This document shows positions 1 through 11,500 of a stretch of DNA of 64,000 nucleotides, in pieces. The position numbers were made by a program, and so were the translations under genes. Under the pieces are notes generated by a model that ran no database searches, had not been told where the DNA came from, and was given only the letters and a program-made list of their open reading frames with translations. The DNA is from Sciurus carolinensis (Eukaryota > Chordata > Mammalia > Rodentia > Sciuridae), in NCBI RefSeq assembly GCF_902686445.1, contig NC_062222.1, positions 39,865,792 through 39,929,791 on the forward strand, given 5' to 3'. Position 1 is the stretch's first letter; every line of letters starts with the position of its first letter.

Positions 1-45
1 ACTATTAATAATTGTTTTGTTCAATGAAATAAAAGTTCAATTATT

Positions 46-604
46 TGAGTTAGTCAGTTTTCCAAATGTATAACAAAATACATGAGATAATAAATTTATA
101 AGGAGGAAATTTTTATTTTGGCTTATTGTTTCTGAAGTTTCAATCTGTGATTGGGCTGTTCCTTGCTTTTGGGCCTATGGTAAGGCAGGAATGTGTGGCA
201 GAAGAAATTATTCACCTCATGGTGGCTAGAAAGCAAAGAGAAAAAGAGGAGGTTCTGGAGTTCCAGTATGTCTTTCAAGATTGAGGGGGGTATGAAAAAT
301 GGTGGAATGAGACAAACATCATTACCCTATGTACTTGTAGGATTACACAAATGGTATGATAACTCTACATCATGTATAACCATAGAAATGAAATGATGTA
401 TCCCATTTGTGTACAATGAATCAAAATGTAGTCTGTAAAAAATAAAAAATAAATGAAAAGTAAAAATAAATTTAAAAAAAAAAGATTGCCCTCAAGTAGG
501 TCCTACCTCATAAAAGTTCCCCACTTTCCAAAAGTGCCACAAACTGGGTACCACATCTTCAACACATGGACAACTGGAGGACATTCAAGATCTAAACTAT
601 AGCA
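46..604 (-). mobile_element. MLT1-like LTR (ERVL-MaLR), split by an L1 tail
   Basis: Read on the minus strand, this starts TGCTATAGTTTAGATCTTGA and continues in the order expected of MLT1/MST LTRs: a 'cccagtttgtggcac' block, a 'gtggggaac...ggtaggacctac' block, a region of Phe/Leu-rich look, then a 3' end with a polyadenylation-like AATAAA (plus-strand tttatt around 110) and a terminal 'ctgactaactca'-like end near 46. MaLR LTRs are old mammalian non-coding repeats. Bases 284-481 belong to a later L1 insertion. Family assignment is from remembered consensus features, not an alignment. Confidence 0.72.
284..481 (+). mobile_element. L1 3'-UTR tail inserted in the MLT1-like LTR
   Basis: The segment has the characteristic 3' end of the local L1 family: 'gagacaaacatcattaccc', 'gattacacaaatggtatg', 'tcccatttgtgtacaatg' and an A-rich tail ending near 481. 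The 7-mer AAGATTG occurs just before it (277-283) and just after the tail (482-488), which fits a short target-site duplication. The LTR sequence resumes on the far side. It is severely 5'-truncated and contains no coding sequence. Confidence 0.75.
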
Positions 605-1280
605 TTGTCCATTTTCAAAGAAGAAGTTATTAAAAAATAAAATGCCATGTAGCAAAAGACATGAATGAATTGCAACTGAAATTATTTAATGAACAATAAT
701 GAAAGATCTATTACTAAAATCTTAACTTGCACTCTTTCCTTAAAACTTCTCATAAGTACCATCCCATTGGAATTTTCATTAGATTCTGATGTATATGTGG
801 AAATGATTATCTCTAACAGATGAAAAAATAAGCATAATGAAATATTTGTCCTAATGTCTTTCATTGTTTCTATGAAGAATTAGAATTGGAAGACAGTTCT
901 TATTATTAATCTTGTTTACCAATTGCTTATCTCCATGTTCTAGTATGTTCATTTTCAGTGAATGCTATGGGGTATATCAATAATCATTATGCTCATGTGC
1001 TTAGACACATTTTGGAAATACTGGAATAAACAAAGTCAACCCTGTTCTGAGACCCTTCAATGTTCACCATAATTCTCCAGGGTGAGTATGGAGAATAGAG
1101 CTGGTATCATTAACTCAAAATATGCAGAGGAAGTAGCATAAAGAGACAAAAAGGATTAAAGAACTGTAAGATGTTATCTCAATGAATGGGGCCATGATCA
1201 CAGGGATGTAGTCCAAAGTTGTCAGGCCTTACCATGGAAACTTCAATTTCAAATATCCGGTTTATTCATGTTGGCTTAAA
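605..1280. other. Unassigned AT-rich sequence
   Basis: No ORF with protein-like composition, no splice-framed exon and no repeat family I recognise. Short runs of A and T only. Confidence 0.5.
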
Positions 1281-1835
1281 ATTTTTATTTGTTCTTTTTA
1301 GTTACACTTGACACTAGAGTGTATTTTGACATATACATACATGGAATATAAATTACTCTAATTAGGATCCCATTCTTGTGATTGTACATGATGTGGAATT
1401 TCACTGGTAGTATATTTATATATGAACTTAGGAAAGTTATGTCTGATTTATTCTACTGTCTTTCCTATTCCCAACCCCCCTCTTTAACCTTCATTCCCCT
1501 TTGTCTAATTTATTAAACTTCTAGGCCCGCCTCCTTTGTTGTACAGTAGGACCTGCATATCAAAGAGAGTATTCGACTCTTGTATTTTTGGGACTGGCTC
1601 ATTTCATTAGCATGAAAGTCTCCAGATCCATCCATTTACTCACAAATGTCATAATTTCATTCTTCTTTATGATTGAGTAATATTCCATTGTGTGTATATA
1701 CCACATTTTCATTATCCATTCATCTGTTGAAGGGCTACAGTGACACAGATACATCAATGATCACAGCGGCTCAATTCACAATAGCTAAGTACAAAACCAA
1801 CCCAGGTGCCCTTCAAATGGTTGGGTTGAATTTGA
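1281..1835. mobile_element. L1 3' end with internal inversion
   Basis: From about 1281 to 1735 the sequence is the minus-strand 3' end of an L1 (T-rich start, then antisense of the ORF2 C-terminal region: 'attgagtaatattccattgt', 'ccattcatctgttgaaggg'). At about 1736 the orientation flips, and 1736-1830 reads on the plus strand as the ORF2 C-terminal block 'SDTDTSMITAAQFTIAK'. Such 5' inversions are the usual product of twin priming during L1 insertion. GTTGGCTT (left) and GTTGGGTT (right) may be a diverged target duplication. Confidence 0.7.
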
Positions 1836-1918
1836 AAGAAGAAGAAATGTATGTCGAAGAAAATAGACTTTTTAGCCATATCAGACTGGTGCCCCTTTCA
1901 GAACCTGATTCACAATTT

Positions 1919-2378
1919 CCTTTTTGACACCGTCCAGCAGAATCAATTTGGCACAGGGGACAAAAGAGTAGCGAGGCTTCTGAATTCGGAATGATTTATT
2001 AATGAATCGGGAAACCGGGAACTGGAACCTAGAACCTCTAAAAAAAAAAAACCTTCTCTCTTCTTCTCTCTTGGCGCTCAGGGAGAGCCAGCTTATATCC
2101 CCTCCAGGAGGCGAAGGGTAGGGCTGACGCCAATCATGCAAAGATTAGGTGAGAGCTAGCTGCCCAATCATAGCAAAGGTCAAAAACGAGCAGGCATGAA
2201 CAGGAGCACCTATGCACACGTTGTGTGCGTGGACTTAATTGTATACAGCCAATGACAAATCACCTGGGTGTGCTTATGCCAATCAACCTCCTCACTGGGG
2301 TTGTGATCAAAGTAACCTCTGGCTGGCTGCCAAGCGCCATCGGGCGCCTTCCACACTGCATAGCCCCCAACACCTTTT
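1919..2378 (-). repeat. 6-bp target-site duplication CCTTTT flanking the solo LTR
   Basis: CCTTTT at 1919-1924 and again at 2373-2378, directly abutting the TG...CA ends of the LTR. Six-base duplications are characteristic of class II (betaretrovirus-like) integrases. Confidence 0.85.
1925..2372 (-). mobile_element. Solo LTR of a class II (ERVK/IAP-like) retrovirus
   Basis: The element has TG...CA ends, is 448 bp long and is flanked by a perfect CCTTTT duplication. On the minus strand it starts TGTTGGGGGCTATGCAG, has a TATA box (GGGATATAAGC; plus 'gcttatatcccc' near 2090) and an AATAAA polyadenylation signal (plus 'tttatt' near 1995). The order U3-TATA-AATAAA-end is that of a retroviral LTR on the minus strand. 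No internal retroviral sequence adjoins it, so it is a solo LTR left by LTR-LTR recombination. Its sequence differs from the LTRs of the ERV at 52-60 kb, so it is a separate family or a distant subfamily. Confidence 0.82.
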
Positions 2379-2897
2379 CCCATAGGAAATTTATTCAGAA
2401 GACCTATTAATTTTCTAAAACTTTGGAGGCAGCAAGTATTCTGCCTTCTTAGACAATTATGGTTTATGCATTTCTGGAATCCAAACATGAATTATTTTAG
2501 GGTATACTTAATTGAAACTAAAATTAATTCCCTGACTTTTTAACTATTTGTGTAGAAATGTTTCTTGACAAATATAGCTCCTTTAAATTTTTATGAAAAT
2601 TGAAGACACAACTGAGATATTTTTCAAGTGACTAAAAGTATGCATGTAATAGTCCTTTAACTCCCTTGGAAAAACAAATAAGTATTTGAATTGTGAGAAA
2701 AGAAAACGAATGAAATTGCTTGAATGTGAAAAAGACCATTCAGCCATCTGAAACATTTATAAATGTCAAAGAGATATGGGGTATAATGGGGATTTAAAAT
2801 TTATAATTATGGTCAAAACTAGTAAAACTCTCAATTACACTACTATAGTTTCAAAATAAAATTTCTGAGGCAAAAATTCTTTGTTCTGTATTCCCAT
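2379..2897. other. Unassigned AT-rich sequence
   Basis: Nothing recognised: no coding pattern, no repeat family identified. Confidence 0.5.
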
Positions 2898-5672
2898 CTT
2901 TTTTTAAAATTTATTTATTTTGAATCATTGTAAACCAATGCGGTACAACTTGTTTCTCTGGTTGTACATGAAGTAGAGGTATACCATTTGTGTAATCATA
3001 AATTTACATAGGGTAATGGCGTTTGATTCATTCTGTTATTTTCCCTTCTCCCCATCCATTTCTCCCCTGTTTTTCCTCTATATAGTCCAAACTTCCTCCA
3101 TTCTTGCCTCCCTCCCATTCCCCATTATGTATCATTATCTGCTTATCAGAGATATCATTTGTCCTTTGGTTTGTTGGGATTGGCTTATCTCACTTAGCAT
3201 GATATTCTCTAACTTCATCCATTTGCCTGCAAATGCCATAATTTTATCATTCTTTATGGCTGAGTAATATTTCATTGTGTATATATACCACAATTTCTTT
3301 ATCCATTCCTTTATTGAAGGGCATCTAGGTTGATTCCACAATCTGGCTATTGTGAATTGAGCAGCTATGAACATTGATGTGGCTGCATCACTGTACTATG
3401 CTGATTTTTAGTCCTTTGGGTATAGGCCAAGGGGTGGGATAGCTGGGTCAAATGGTGGTTCCATTCCAAGATTACTAAGGATTCTCCATACTGCTTTCCA
3501 GAGTGGCTGCACTAATTTGCAACCCCACCAGCAATGTATGAGTGAGTGTACCTTTCTCCCCACATCCTCGTTAACACCTATTGTTGCTTGTATTCTTGAT
3601 AATCGCCATTCTAATTGGGGTGAGATGGAATCTTAGGGTAGTTTTGATTTGCATTTCTCTTATTACTAAAGATGTTGAACATTTTTTCATATATCTGTTG
3701 ATTGCTTATAGATCTTCTGTGAAGTGTCTGTTCTTTTTCTTAGCCCATTTGTTGATTGGGTTATTTGTATTCTTGGTGTAGAGTTTTTTGAGTTCTTTAT
3801 AGATTCTGGAGATTAATGCTGTATCTGAAGTATGTGTGGCAAAGATTTTCACCCACTCTGTAGGCTCTCTCTTCACATTGCTGGTAGTTTCTTTTGATGA
3901 GAAAAAAAGCTGTTTATTTAAGTCTATACCAATTATTGATTCCTGACTCTATTTCTTGTGCTTTGGGAGTCATACTAAGGGAGTTTGATCTTAAGCCAAC
4001 ATGATGAAGATTTGAACCAACATTTTATTCTATAAGGTGCAGAGTCTCTGGTCTGATTACAAGGTCGTCGATCTATTTTGAGTTAAGTTTTGTGCAGGAT
4101 GAGAGATATGGGTTTATTTTCATTCTGCTGCATATGGATTTCCAATTTTCCCAGCACCATTTGTTTTCTCCATTGTATGTTTTTGGCACCTTTGTCTGAG
4201 AAAACTGTATTTATTTGGGTATTTCTCTGTGTCCTCTGTTCTGTACCATTGATCTACCTGTCTATTTTGATGCCAATCCCATGCTGTTTTTGTTACTATT
4301 GCTCTGTAGTATAGTTGAAGTTCTGGTATCGCAATACTCCCCTTTTTCACTCTTCTTGCTAAGGATTGCTTTAGCAATTCTGGGTCTCTTATTTTTCCAA
4401 ATGAATTTCATGATTGCTTGATTTTTTTCTGTAAGGTAAATCATTGGAATTTTAATTGGAATTTCATTGAATCTGTATGGCCATTTTGACTATATTAATT
4501 CTGCCTATCCAAGAACATGGGAGATCTTTCCATCTTCTAAGATTTTCTTTAATTTCTTTCTTTAGTGTTCTGTCATTCTCAATGTAGAGTTCTTTCACAT
4601 CTTTTGTTACATTGATTCCCAAGTACTTTTTTTTTTTTTTGAATCTACTGTGAATGGGGTAGTTTCCTAAATTCTCTTTCTGAAGATTCATCACTTGTGA
4701 ATAAAAATGCATTAGATTTATGAGCATTGGTCTTATATCCTGCTACTTTACTGAATTCATTTGTGAGTTCTAGAAGCTTTCTGGTGTAATTTTCCAGCTC
4801 TGCTAAATATAGAATCATGTCCTCAGCAAATAGGGAAAGTTTGAGTTCTTCCTTTCCTATTCACATCCCTTTAATTTCTTTGGTCTGTCTAATTGCTCTG
4901 GTTAGAGTTTCAAAGACAATGTTGAAAAGAAGTGGTGAAAGAGGGCATCCCTCTCTTGTTTCAGTTTTTAGGGGGAATGCTTTCGGTTTTTCTCCATTTA
5001 GAATTATATTGGCCATGGGCTTAGCAAAGATAGCCTTTACAATGTTGAGGAATGTTCCTACTATCCCTATTTTTTCTAGTGTTTTGAGCATGAAGGGGTG
5101 CTGTATTTTATTAAATGCTTTTGCTGCATCTATCAAAATAACCATGTGGTTCTTAACTATAAGTCTATTGATACAGTAAATTATATTTATTGATTTCCAG
5201 GTGTTGAACCAACCTTGCATCCCTGGGATAAAACCCACTTGATCATAGTGCACTATCTTTTTAATATATTTTTGTATGCAATTTGCTAAAATTTTGTTGA
5301 GAATTTTTGCATATATGCTCATTAGGGATATTGGTCTGAAATTTTCTTTCCTCAATGTGTCTCTGGTTTAGGTATCAGGGTGATATTAGCTTCATAGAAT
5401 GAGTTTGGAAGGGTTCCCTCCTCTTCTATTTCATGGAATACTTGGGGAATATTGGAATGAGCTCCTCTTTGAAGGTTTTGTAGAACTCTGCTGAGAACCC
5501 ATCTGGTCCCGGACTTTTCTTTGTTGGTAGGCTTTTGATGACTTCTTCTATTTCATTGCTTGAAATTGATCTATTTAAATTGTGTATGTTTTCCTGATTC
5601 AGTTTGGGTGGATCATATGTCTCTAGAAACCTGTTGATGTCTTTGAAATTTTCTATTTTGTTGGAGTATGTG
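2898..5672 (-). mobile_element. 5'-truncated L1 (3'UTR and C-terminal two thirds of ORF2)
   Basis: The left end is a T-rich tail, then the antisense 3'UTR, then antisense ORF2. Recognisable ORF2 pieces include the pre-RT block '[20 protein letters not shown]' (about 5470-5530), the RT block 'ENFRPISLM' and '[10 protein letters not shown]' (about 5220-5350), '[20 protein letters not shown]' (about 4950-5010) and the cysteine-rich C-terminal region. The frame is broken many times. Unlike the younger copies here, its 3'UTR has no telomere-like motif. It stops at about 5672 inside ORF2, so the EN domain and ORF1 are absent. Confidence 0.88.
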
Positions 5673-6530
5673 ATCATAGTATAAATTGTAATATCACAAA
5701 TAACTTATGATGATGATGATGGCAATGATAATGATGTCAGTGTCCTTGTATGTTTGTCTTGTAAGTTTTATTTACACTTTTTCCTAATATGCCATGCTAT
5801 TTCTTAAATAATAAAATGCATCATTATTATTTCTGTCATCACTTTGTTATTGTGAAACATTCTGCCAGTGATGCTACTTCTAGTCAATTTTAGTGAAATC
5901 TCAGCTCTTTTTACTCATGAGAATTTTGAAATGGAATAAACTCATATACACATGCTTAACTGAGGTGTTAAGTACTATATCTGTTGTTACAATTTCATAG
6001 GCAAAATTGCTTGGTGATTTGCTCTATAAAACTATAAATCTCAAAACAAATTTATTTAGGTAAACACTAATACTTGACTGGAAAGTCATGAGTTATATAG
6101 TTAGGGTAAAACTTATTTTATTCCATATTTATTTATTCAGGGATAAATACAAATGCATACATGTCAAATTAATGTCAACATCTTTTGACACATAACTGAA
6201 TGTAGAAATTAAAGCAAATTATCCAAAAAAGTTAATTTTCATACATGGTAGTATATTTTGTTCCTTAAGAGAAATTCCATTTTTCTGTATTTCTTATTTA
6301 AAGATAATTTTTTAATAAATTTTAATCATGAAAATGTTTTAATGCATTAATATTTCAGCTTTAATCCTTTCAACTACTGAAAATATGAAATAAGTGACAT
6401 ATTTCCAGAGAGAAAATTTATAACTGTTCAATTTCAATTATTTCATCTTATTAAATTTTCATATTAAATCAGTCTCTCTAAAATAGTACTAAAATAAACA
6501 TTTTATGATAAATTATAAACGTACTCAACT
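5673..6530. other. Unassigned AT-rich intergenic DNA
   Basis: A short (GAT)n-like stretch lies at about 5708-5735. Otherwise I see no ORF, repeat family or RNA gene. Confidence 0.5.
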
Positions 6531-6929
6531 CAATAGATGAAGATAAAGTTCTGATGCAATTTAACATTTCTATAATAAAAATTCTGAATAAAATTAGGTA
6601 TAGAAAGATCATGTCTCAATATAATAGAGGCTATATATGATAAAACTTTTCCTCTAAAATCTGAAATGAGATATAGGTATCCAATTTAATGTAGCCAGAG
6701 AAATCAAGCAAGAGCAAGATATAAAATGAATAGAAATAGGAATGAAAGAAGTCAAATTATATTTGTTTGCACACAACATGATTCTATACATTCAACACCC
6801 TAAATAATCCACCCAATGTTTCTTAGATCTAATAGAAAAATAAGCAAATTAGCAGGATGCAAAATCAATATACAATAATGAGCAGATTTCCTATAAACCA
6901 GTAAGGAACTCACTGAGAAAGAAATCAAA
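6530..6929 (+). mobile_element. Old L1 ORF2 fragment (left part of the host L1)
   Basis: Degraded plus-strand ORF2 sequence: around 6740-6800 it reads approximately as 'IGMKEVKLYLFAHNMILYIQ', the decayed counterpart of the RT 'FADDMI' block. It is continued at 8113, after a younger L1 tail, and again at 14612 after the full-length L1. The left boundary is approximate because divergence is high. Confidence 0.6.
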
Positions 6930-8112
6930 TGGATTAAGGACCTTGGAATCAGACCAGAGACCCTGCAGATTATAGAAGAAAAAGTTGGTCCAGAACTTCA
7001 ACATGTCAGCTTAGGACCAGACTTCCTCAACAGGACTCCCATAGCACAAGAAATAAAAGCAAGAATCAATAACTAGGATAGATTCAAACTAAAAAGCTTT
7101 CGCTCAGCAAAGGAAACTATCAGCAATGCGAAAAAAGAGCCTACAAGTGGGAGAAAATCTTTGCCAATCATACTTCAGATAGAGCACTAATCTCCAGAAT
7201 CTATAAAGAACTCAAAAAACTCTACACCAAGAATACAAATAACCCAATCGACAAATAGGCTAAGGAAATGAACAGACACTTCACAGAAGATCTACAAGCA
7301 ATCAACAAACATATGAAAAAATGTTCAACATCTCTAGTAATTAGAGAAATGCAAATCAAAACTACCCTAAGATTCCATCTCACCCCAATTAGAATGGCAG
7401 TTATCAAGAATACAAGCAACAATAGGTGTTGGAGAGGATGTGGGGAAAAAGGTACACTCATACATTGCTGGTGGGGCTGCAAATTAGCAGCCACTCTGGA
7501 AAGCAGTGTGGAGATTCCTTAGAAAACTTGGAATGGAACCACCATTTGACTCAGCTATCCCACTCCTTGGCCTATACCCAAAGTACTTAAAATCAGCATA
7601 CTACAGAGATACAGCCACATCAATGTTCATAGCTGCTCAATTCACAATAGCCAGATTGTGGAACCAACCTAGATGTCCTTCAATTGATGAATGGATAAAG
7701 AAACAGTGGTATATATATATACAATGGAATATTACTCAGCAATAAAAAATGATAAAATTATGGCATTTGCAGGCAAATGGATGAAATTGGAGAATATCAT
7801 GCTAAGTGAGATAAGCCAATCTCAACAAACCAAAGGACAAATGATATCGCTAATAAGTGGATGATGACACATAATGGGGTGTGGGAGGGGTTAGTGTTAG
7901 GGTTAGAGTTAGGGTTAGGGAGTGGGGCAAGAATGGAGGAAGGAAGGACTGTATAGAGGGAAAAGAGGGGTGGGAGGGTTGGGGGGAAGGGAAAAAAATA
8001 ACAGAATGAATCAAACAACATTACCCTATGTAAATTTATGATTACACAAATGGTATGCCTTTACTCCATGTACAGAGAAACAACATGTATCCCATTTGTT
8101 TACAATAAAGAA
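6930..8112 (+). mobile_element. 5'-truncated L1 (ORF2 C-terminus and 3'UTR)
   Basis: It begins inside ORF2 at the block '[12 protein letters not shown]' equivalent (about 6930), runs through 'REPTSGRKSLPIILQ'-like decayed sequence, the cysteine-rich region '[18 protein letters not shown]' (about 7430-7485) and the terminal '[23 protein letters not shown]' block, and ends with the 3'UTR and a short A-rich tail near 8112. The 3'UTR carries telomere-like TTAGGG variants at 7891-7920. It sits inside the older L1: the same ORF2 sequence stops at about 6929 and resumes at about 8113 ('aatcctatttacaatagcc'). Confidence 0.85.
7888..7922 (+). repeat. Telomere-like TTAGGG variants in L1 3'UTR
   Basis: A run of TTAGTG, TTAGGG, TTAGAG, TTAGGG and TTAGGG units within a G-rich 3'UTR (GGGAGGGG upstream, GTGGGG downstream). 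The homologous antisense run is present in both young L1 copies (8522-8561 and 20157-20192). Confidence 0.85.
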
Positions 8113-8349
8113 AAAATCAGAAAAAAATCCTATTTACAATAGCCTCAAAAAACATAAACTAACTAGGAATAAAGTTAACTAAGGAGGTGAAAGACCTCTA
8201 CAAAGAAAATTGTAAAACAGATGAAAGAAATTGAAGACACTACAACTTGAAAATATATCCCATATTCCTGTATTGGGATAATTAATATTATTACAATGGC
8301 CAGGCTATCTAGAGATCCACAGATTCAATGCAATCCATGTCAATATTCT
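8113..8349 (+). mobile_element. Old L1 ORF2 fragment (middle part of the host L1)
   Basis: Plus-strand ORF2 sequence with the equivalent of 'NPIYNSLKKHKLTRNKVN...KEVKDLYKENCKT', continuing the fragment at 6530-6929. It is interrupted at 8349 by the full-length young L1, whose 15-bp target duplication is CCATGTCAATATTCT (8335-8349), and continues at 14612. Confidence 0.8.
8335..8349. repeat. Left target-site duplication of young L1 copy 1
   Basis: CCATGTCAATATTCT, identical to 14597-14611. The right-hand junction reads TTCT/AA, close to the L1 endonuclease preference TTTT/AA. Confidence 0.92.
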
Positions 8350-8584
8350 TTTTTTTATTTTTTTATTTTTTTTTATTTTTTTTTATTTTTTTTTTTATTT
8401 TTTTTTTATTTTTTTACGTTTACATAGGGTAATGATGTTTCTTTTTTTTCCCTTCCCCCCCACCCCTCCCACCCTTTTCCCTTTATACAGTCCTTCTTTC
8501 CTTCATTCTTACCGCTCTCCTTAGCCTAACTCTAAACCTAACCCTAAACCTAATGCTAACCCCTCCCACCCCCATTATATGTCC
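8350..8584 (-). other. L1 copy 1 3'UTR and A-tail
   Basis: Antisense: a T-run interrupted regularly by single A residues (8350-8415, i.e. a patterned A-tail on the minus strand), then the G-rich 3'UTR (antisense C-rich at 8455-8485 and 8560-8575) containing telomere-like AACCCTAAACCT units at 8522-8561. ORF2 stops at 8585. Confidence 0.85.
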
Positions 8585-11500
8585 TCATCCGCTTATCAGC
8601 GAGATCATTCGTCCTTTAGTTTTTTGAGATTGGCTTATCTCACTTAGCATGATATTCTCCAATTTCGACCATTTGCCTACAAATGCCATAATTTTATCAT
8701 TCTTCATTGCGGAGTAATATTCCATTGTATAAATATGCCACAGTTTCTTTATCCATTCATCAACTGAAGGGCATCTAGGTTGTTTCCACAATCTGGCTAT
8801 GGTGAATTGAGCAGCAATGAACATTGATGTGGCTGTATCTCTGTAGTATGCTGATTTTAAGTCCTTTGGGTATAGACCAAGGAGTGGGATAGCTGGGTCA
8901 AATGGTGTTTCCATTCCAAGCTTTCTGAGGAATCTCCACACTGCTTTCCAGAGTGGCTGCACTAATTTGCAACCCCACCAGCAATGTATGAGTGTTCCTT
9001 TTTCACCACATCCTCGCCAACACCTATTGTTGCTTGTGTTCTTGATAATCGCCATTCTAATTGGGGTGAGATGAAATCTTAGGGTAGTTTTGATTTGCGT
9101 TTCTCTTATTACTAGGGATGTTGAACATTTTTTCATATATCTGTTGATTACTTGTACATCTTCTTCTGTGAAGTGTCTGTTCATTTCCTTAGCCCATTTG
9201 TTGATTGGATTATTTGTATTCTTCGTGTAGAGTTTTTTGAGTTCTTTATAGATTCTGGAAATTAGCGCTCTATCTGAGGTATGGTTGGCAAAAATATTCT
9301 CCCACTCTGTAGGCTCTCTCTTCACATTTCTGATAGTTTCCTTTGCTGAGAGAAAGTATTTAGTTTGAATCTATCCCAGTTGTTGATTCTTGCTTTTATT
9401 TCTTGTGCTATGGGAGTCCTGTTAAGGAAGTCTGATCCTAAGCCAACAAGTTGAAGATTTGGACCTACTTTTTCTTCTATAAGAGGCAGGGTCTCTGGTC
9501 TGATTCCAAGGTCCTTGATCCATTTTGAGTTGAGTTTTGTGTAGGGTGAGAGATAGGGGTTTAATTTCATTCTATTGCATATGGTTTTCCAGTTTTCCCA
9601 GCACCATTTGTTGAAGAGGCTATCTTTTCTCCATTGCATATTGTTGGAACCTTTGTCTAGTATGAGAAAATTGTATTTATTTGGGTTTGTGTCCATGACC
9701 TCTATTCTGTACCATTGATCTACCTGTCTATTTTGGTACCAATACCATGCCGTTTTTGTTACTATTGCTTTGTAGTAGAGTTGAAGATCTGGTATTGCAA
9801 TACCCCCTGCTTCGCTCTTGCTACTGAGGATTGCTTTAGCTATTCTAGGTTTTTTATTCTTCCAGATGAATTTCATAATTGCTTGCTCTATTTCTGCAAG
9901 GTACATCATTGGGATTTTAATTGGAATTGCATTGAATCTGTATAGCACTTTAGGTAGTATAGCCATTTTGACGATATTAATTCTGCCTATCCAGGAACAT
10001 GGGAGATCTTTCCATCTTCTAAGGTTTTCTTGAGTTTCTTTCTTTAGTGTTCTGTAGTTCTCATTGTAGAGGTCTTTCACCTCTTTTGTGAGATTGATTC
10101 CCAAGTATTTTATTTTTTTCGATGCTATTGTGAATGGGGTAGTTTTCCTAATTTCTCTTTCTGAAGATTCATCACTTATGTACAAAAAGGCATTGGATTT
10201 ATGAGCATTGATCTTGTAACCTGCTACTTTACTGAATTCACTTATGAGTTCTAAAAGTTTTCTGGTGGAATTTCCAGGTTCCTCTAAATATATAATCATG
10301 TCATCAGCGAACAGGGATAGTTTGAGTTCTTCTTTTCCTATTCGTATCCCTTTAATTTCTTTGGTTTGTCTGATTGCTCTGGCTAGAGTCTCAAGGACGA
10401 TGTTGAATAGAAGCGGTGAAAGAGGGCATCCCTGCCTTGTTCCAGTTTTTAGGGGGGAACGCTTTCAGTTTTTCACCATTTAGAATGATATTAGCCATGG
10501 GCTTAGCGTAGATTGCCTTTATAATGTTTAGGAATGTTCCCACTACCCCAATTTTTTCTAGTGTTTTGAGCATGAAGGGATGCTGTATTTTATCGAATGC
10601 TTTTTCTGAATCTATTGAAATAATCATGTGATTCTTAACTTTAAGTCTGTTGATATGGTGAATGACATTTATTGATTTCCGAATGTTGAACCAACCTTGC
10701 ATCCCTGGGATAAAACCCACTTGATCGTGGTGCACTATCTTTTTAATATATATTTGTATGCGATTTGCTAAAATTTTGTTGAGAATTTTTGCCTCGATGT
10801 TCATTAAGGATATTGGTCTGAAATTTTCCTTTCTCGATGTGTCTCTGTCTGGTTTAGGTATCAGGGTGATATTGGCTTCATAGAACGAGTTTGGGAGGGT
10901 TCCCTCCTGTTCTATTTCATGGAATAGTTTGAGGAGTATTGGAATGAGCTCTTCTTTAAAGGTTTTGTAGAACTCGGCTGAGAACCCATCTGTTCCTGGA
11001 CTTTTCTTTGTTGGTAGGCTTTTGATGACCTCTTCTATTTCATTGCTTGAAATTGGTTTATTTAGGTTATGTATGTCCTCCTCGTTCAGTTTAGGTAATT
11101 CATATGTCTCTAGAAATTTGTTGATGTCTTCGAGGTTTTCTGTTTTGTTGGAGTATAGATTTTCGAAATAGCTTCTAATTATGTTTTGTATTTCACTCGT
11201 GTCTGTTGTGATGTTTCCTTGTTCGTTCCAAATTTTAGTAATTTGAGTTTTCTCCCTCTTTCTCTTTGTTAGTGTGGCTAAGGGTTTATCAATTTTATTT
11301 ATTTTTTCAAAGAACCAACTATTTATTTTGTTAATTTTTCCAATTGTTTCTTTTGTTTCGATTTCGTTGATTTCGGCTCTGATTTTAACTATTTCCTGTC
11401 TTCTACTACTTTTGGTATTGGTCTGCTCTTCTTTTTCTAGCGCTTTGAGCTGTAGTGTTAAGTCGTTTATTTGTTGTTTTCTACTTCTTTTTTTGAATGC

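Noticed and set aside
7888..7922. True telomere or chromosome end
   Set aside because: Only a few degenerate units, and identical units sit in the same place of three L1 3'UTRs.
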